Shown here piece by piece: positions 13,564 to 15,826 of a DNA stretch of 15,826 nt. This DNA comes from DATAWZ01 sp036266975 (GTDB taxonomy: Bacteria > Actinomycetota > Thermoleophilia > Solirubrobacterales > Solirubrobacteraceae), in NCBI GenBank assembly GCA_036266975.1, contig DATAWZ010000222.1, positions 1 to 15,826 on the forward strand, in the 5' to 3' direction. Position 1 is the stretch's first letter, and the number at the start of each line of letters is the position of its first letter. A program made the position numbers and the translations under genes. The notes under the pieces are model-generated. The model was not told where the DNA came from. It saw nothing but the letters and a program-made list of their open reading frames with translations, and searched no databases.

Positions 13564-14214
13564 ATGCCCCCGCCGGTCGACCGTCTCATTCCGCGCTTCG
13601 CCGCCGAGCCGCCGCAGGAGGATCTCCCCTACGGCCGCTGGGAGGCGCGTCTGCGCGACGAGTTCCTGGCCGCCTGCCAGGAGATCGACCCAGGGGACGA
13701 CGAGCTCGGCGACCTCGGCGAGGTCGAGTTCTTCCCCGACCGCACGTGGCACGGGCGGACCTACATCCCGGCCACGCTGCTCACCTCGGGCGGCTTTGAG
13801 ATCTTCGGCTACGTGCGCTTCATCCCCGGCCAGCAGAGCGAGGGGCCGCAGGACCTGCAGGCGTCGGTCGACTACACCGACGAGACCGCCGACCGCAACC
13901 CCGAATGGACGCTCGATCTCTGCGACGAGGTGATCGGCCGCTGGCGCGGCAACGAGGGCGAGACGGCGGCGATGACGCTCGTGTGGGGGCGCTCGCTGGT
14001 CGCCGGCGGGGCGTTCGCGACGGGTGAGCTGGACGAGGTGATCGTCGATCAGTGCCCGCTGAATCGCTCGCGCTTCACCCTCATCGCCCCCGACGACTAC
14101 TTCGAGAACCTCCTCAGCATCGCCGTCTACGGCAAGCACGGCGTCGAGCTCGCCCGCGAGTCGCTCTACGGCGATGAGGACGAGGACGGCGGCGGTGAGG
14201 GTGACGAGGAGTGA
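13564..14214 (+). CDS. Conserved-looking acidic hypothetical protein
   Basis: A 216-residue soluble protein I do not recognise. It begins MPPPVDRLIPRFAAEPPQED, has a mixed alpha/beta body with aromatic segments (EVEFFPDRTWHGRTYIPATL, GGFEIFGYVRFIPG, DYFENLLSIAVYGKHGVELA) and ends in an acidic tail (GDEDEDGGGEGDEE). No signal peptide, membrane helix, metal motif or known fold signature is visible. Codon bias matches the neighbouring housekeeping genes, so it is very likely a real gene. It starts 12 bp after dtd on the same strand and ends 22 bp before tRNA-Arg, so it may be the last gene of the tlpA-galT-like-dtd group. Function unknown. Confidence 0.7.
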   Translation: MPPPVDRLIPRFAAEPPQEDLPYGRWEARLRDEFLAACQEIDPGDDELGDLGEVEFFPDRTWHGRTYIPATLLTSGGFEIFGYVRFIPGQQSEGPQDLQASVDYTDETADRNPEWTLDLCDEVIGRWRGNEGETAAMTLVWGRSLVAGGAFATGELDEVIVDQCPLNRSRFTLIAPDDYFENLLSIAVYGKHGVELARESLYGDEDEDGGGEGDEE

Positions 14215-14236
14215 GCGCTACCCTCGGCCCCGCGAG

Positions 14237-14311
14237 GCCCCGGTAGCTCAGTCTGGATAGAGCGACCGCCTCCTAAGCGGTAGGTCGGCGGTTCGAGTCC
14301 GCCCCGGGGCA
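14237..14311 (+). tRNA. tRNA-Arg (anticodon CCU)
   Basis: A complete cloverleaf: acceptor GCCCCGG/CCGGGGC, D arm GCTC/GAGC, anticodon stem ACCGC/GCGGT around the loop CTCCTAA (anticodon CCT, reading AGG), a 5-base variable loop, T arm GGCGG-TTCGAGT-CCGCC, and discriminator A. CCA is not encoded. AGG is a rare codon in such GC-rich genomes. tRNA genes are common integration sites, and an integrase remnant lies directly downstream on the other strand. Confidence 0.97.
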
Positions 14312-14596
14312 TTCGCTTTCTGCCTGCTTGTGAGGTGTTCTCTGCGACGGGGGCGTGTCTGTTTGGAGCGTTTCGGGGGCGTTTGTGCCCATTCGTGCCC
14401 AATCGCGCTGGCCGACGAGCTCGGCGAGGGCCTGCTTGCAGGCGGGCGAGCGGCGCATCGCGTGGCGGTAGACGCGCAGCGTGAAGGTCGCGTCGGCGTG
14501 GCCAAGTTCGTCCATGACGGCACCGGGGTCGACGCCGAGGGCGACCAGGAGCGAGGTTGATCTGCGGCTCGAGATCCGCGTACTCCGCTGAGCCAC
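14273..14596 (-). pseudogene. Remnant of a tyrosine-type phage/island integrase (C-terminal end)
   Basis: About 50 residues are recognisable: TSLLVALGVDPGAVMDELGH, ADATFTLRVYRHAMRR, then ACKQALAELVG. LGH and the tyrosine in TLRVYRHAM match the C-terminal catalytic box of tyrosine recombinases, with Tyr the DNA-cleaving residue. The preceding Arg and HxxR boxes are missing, and upstream sequence (to ~14680) shows no integrase in any frame, so the gene is 5'-truncated. Beyond ~14430 the frame runs on through non-conserved sequence into the tRNA gene and stops in its anticodon loop. The position beside tRNA-Arg fits an element that integrated there. Confidence 0.7.
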
Positions 14597-14681
14597 AGGC
14601 GGGGGCCTCCGCGGCCGCAGCCTGGGCGACTGCCTTCACGCGAAAGCGGAAGCGCGCCGATGGGGACACGCGAGGCGAGGC

Positions 14682-14710
14682 GAGGAAGAATTCTTGCACT
14701 ATTCTTCCTC
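14682..14710 (+). promoter_or_regulatory. VapBC operator palindrome with overlapping promoter
   Basis: GAGGAAGAAT (14682-14691) and ATTCTTCCTC (14701-14710) form a perfect 10-bp inverted repeat separated by 9 bases. A nested AAGAATTCTT palindrome (14686-14695) gives a third AGAAT-type half-site. TATTCT (14700-14705) fits a -10 box (TANNNT) 10 bases before the vapB ATG, and no Shine-Dalgarno is present, which suggests a nearly leaderless mRNA. Binding by VapB or the VapBC complex here would block the promoter; autoregulation is the rule for this family. Confidence 0.7.
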
Positions 14711-14715
14711 GTGTC

Positions 14716-14970
14716 ATGGCTCTGAACATCAAGGACCCGGCGGCCGATCGTCTGGTGCGCGAGCTCGCCGAGCAGACCGGGGAGAGCATCACGACCGCGG
14801 TGACCGTCGCGGTTCGCGAGCGCCTTGAACGGTTGCGGGGAGCGGTCCCCCGCGAGCGGCGCGAGCAGGAGCTCACTCGAATCGCCCAGCGCAGCGCACG
14901 CCGGCGCGTATTGGATCGCCGCTCCGCCGAGGAGATCCTCGGCTATGACGATCACGGGCTCCCGGCCTGA
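14716..14970 (+). CDS. vapB: VapB-family antitoxin
   Basis: An 84-residue protein beginning MALNIKDPAADRLVRELAEQ, then TGESITTAVTVAVRERLERL, the N-terminal ribbon-helix-helix-like DNA-binding region of Rv0623-type VapB antitoxins. The C-terminal half (RRRVLDRRSAEEILGYDDHG) is the usual toxin-binding tail, ending in the typical ILGYD element. It neutralises the VapC ribonuclease encoded 14 bp downstream and probably represses the operon through the palindrome just upstream. The frame is open further upstream but ATG 14716 begins the family's N-terminus. Antitoxins of this kind travel with genomic islands, fitting the adjacent integrase remnant. Confidence 0.9.
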   Translation: MALNIKDPAADRLVRELAEQTGESITTAVTVAVRERLERLRGAVPRERREQELTRIAQRSARRRVLDRRSAEEILGYDDHGLPA

Positions 14971-14984
14971 CGCCCCGGGCTCTC

Positions 14985-15377
14985 GTGGTTCTCGACACCT
15001 CAGCGGTGATCGCGATCCTCGCCGGTGAGCCCGAGCGCGCTCGCTTCGTCGCGTTGCTCGCCGGCGCGGCCGACCCATTGATCTCCGCCGCGACGCTGCT
15101 GGAATGCTCGATCGTGATGCTCGCCCGGACCGGGCCCGCCGGCGTGAAGGATCTCGATGCGCTGCTCGCGGCCGCGGGCGTGCGCTGCGTCGCCGTTGAC
15201 CAGCCCCAGACCGTGCTGGCCCGCGAGGCGTTCGCGCGCTTTGGCAAGGGACGCGCGCCCGCGGCGCTGAACTTCGGTGACTGCTTCGCCTACGCCCTGG
15301 CCAACGCCGCCGGCGAGCCGCTGCTCTTCAAGGGCGAGGACTTCAGTAAAACGGACATCCAGCCCGCCGCGACCTGA
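14985..15377 (+). CDS. vapC: VapC-family PIN-domain ribonuclease toxin
   Basis: A 130-residue PIN domain. The acidic metal site is complete: D4 in MVLDTSAVIAIL, E40 in AATLLECSIV, D99 in LNFGDCFAYALA and D119 in LLFKGEDF. These residues bind Mg/Mn and cut RNA; characterised VapCs cleave tRNAs or the sarcin-ricin loop of 23S rRNA, and the target here is unknown. The start is GTG 14985, because the domain begins there and no in-frame start lies between it and the vapB stop. The order vapB-vapC with 14 bp between them is standard for the module. All key residues are intact, so the pair is likely functional. Confidence 0.92.
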   Translation: MVLDTSAVIAILAGEPERARFVALLAGAADPLISAATLLECSIVMLARTGPAGVKDLDALLAAAGVRCVAVDQPQTVLAREAFARFGKGRAPAALNFGDCFAYALANAAGEPLLFKGEDFSKTDIQPAAT

Positions 15378-15694
15378 CCGCCCGGCTCTCGGTCTGGACG
15401 ACATGCAGCCGCCGCGCCGACAGGGACATCAGCCAGGATAAGAGCGGCTGGAGGGGACGCTACTCGGTGAGCCCGCGAAGGACGTCCAGGCGATCCGCGC
15501 TCGGGATGGCACCAAACGCGATACTCGAGCACCTCGTCTCACACGAGCCCCCCGCCGGCCTTCGCGGCGGCCGGGTAGGACCCGACGCGGGCCGGGTCCT
15601 CAACCGGCGGAAACTCACCGTGCTCGCTCACGTCCCGAAGCCTGACAGGCAGCATCGCGGGGCCCGGGCTCCCTGCTCCCGCCCGCGTGTCAAT
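15378..15694. other. 317 bp without a recognisable gene
   Basis: No protein family, RNA gene or IS end is evident. A GTG at 15467 preceded by GAGGGG (15451-15456) opens a 101-codon frame that runs through the tandem repeats to 15772, but its sequence (rich in Arg, Pro, Gly) looks like non-coding GC-rich DNA. A minus-strand frame at 15539-15760 is equally unconvincing. The stretch is probably decayed accessory DNA. Confidence 0.5.
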
Positions 15695-15787
15695 GGCCAT
15701 CGGTTTCTCCCCAAGTACGGCCATCGGTTCTCCCCACCGGCGGCCATCTTTTCTCCCCACTGGTGGCCGTGAGTTCTCCCCAGGACC
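15695..15787. repeat. Four 23-24 bp tandem repeats, possible IS21-type terminus
   Basis: Repeats start at 15695, 15719, 15742 and 15765. The unit is GGCCA, then 3-5 variable bases, TTCTCCCCA, then 5-6 variable bases: GGCCATCGGTTTCTCCCCA, GGCCATCGGTTCTCCCCA, GGCCATCTTTTCTCCCCA, GGCCGTGAGTTCTCCCCA. Period 23-24 bp places the blocks about two helical turns apart, as for a row of protein-binding sites. Ends of many IS21-family elements carry several transposase-binding repeats of this general look, so an IS21-type element may begin or end here. An ATG at 15795 opens a frame cut by the window edge. Assignment is inference. Confidence 0.6.
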
Positions 15788-15826
15788 GGGTGGGATGAGC
15801 GACCGTCGCGGCGGAGCCGAGCCCGT

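Noticed and set aside
14166..14876. Minus-strand frame giving GGLEPPTYRLGGGRSIQ-like sequence across the tRNA
   Set aside because: This is the familiar artificial translation of the antisense strand of a tRNA gene and its flank.
15467..15772. 101-codon plus-strand frame with a GAGGGG ribosome site
   Set aside because: No recognisable domain, composition like non-coding GC-rich DNA, and its end is simply the tandem repeats translated.
15695..15787. CRISPR array
   Set aside because: The repeats are imperfect, the spacers only ~5-6 bases, and no cas gene is present.

Overview
The window is GC-rich with strongly GC-biased third codon positions, many GTG starts, and 4-base start/stop overlaps (ATGA, GTGA). 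This fits a chromosomal segment of a high-GC actinobacterium. The acidic-insert helicase, the GalT-like/Dtd pair and the PAS/MBL pair suggest Thermoleophilia/Solirubrobacterales, but that placement is inference from family memory, not a computed phylogeny.

Bases 1-4728 (+ strand) look like one co-directional cluster: the 3' end of hemC, a fused uroporphyrinogen-III C-methyltransferase/uroporphyrinogen-III synthase, a SAM hydroxide adenosyltransferase (DUF62), a short biotin-protein ligase, a PAS-domain protein, and a metallo-beta-lactamase-fold gene broken by four single-base insertions. The first genes take pre-uroporphyrinogen to uroporphyrinogen III and then precorrin-2 using SAM. The DUF62 enzyme also consumes SAM.

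Bases 4741-8329 hold two minus-strand genes: an orphan SpoVT/AbrB-type DNA-binding protein with palindromic DNA upstream, and a 1066-residue SF2 helicase. The helicase has a 41-residue acidic block ahead of Walker A and a long tail of alternating acidic and KPRRR segments.

Bases 8554-13551 carry a membrane GGDEF diguanylate cyclase, two insertion sequences, a membrane-anchored TlpA-like thioredoxin, a GalT-like protein lacking its catalytic histidines, and D-aminoacyl-tRNA deacylase. CCTAA occurs at all three IS boundaries, so the insertion history can be reconstructed: an IS5-type element entered first, between the GGDEF stop and tlpA (originally about 23 bp apart), and an IS4-type element then entered the left junction.

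Bases 13564-15826 hold a conserved-looking acidic hypothetical protein, tRNA-Arg(CCU), a remnant of a tyrosine integrase, a VapBC toxin-antitoxin pair with a clear operator palindrome, and, at the right edge, four 23-24 bp tandem repeats resembling the multi-repeat ends of IS21-type elements. This is the layout of an eroded, tRNA-anchored accessory island. No wholly new multi-gene system could be shown. The best leads are the helicase architecture, the histidine-less GalT relative, the stem-sequestered IS5 start codon, and the single-base insertions confined to two genes.
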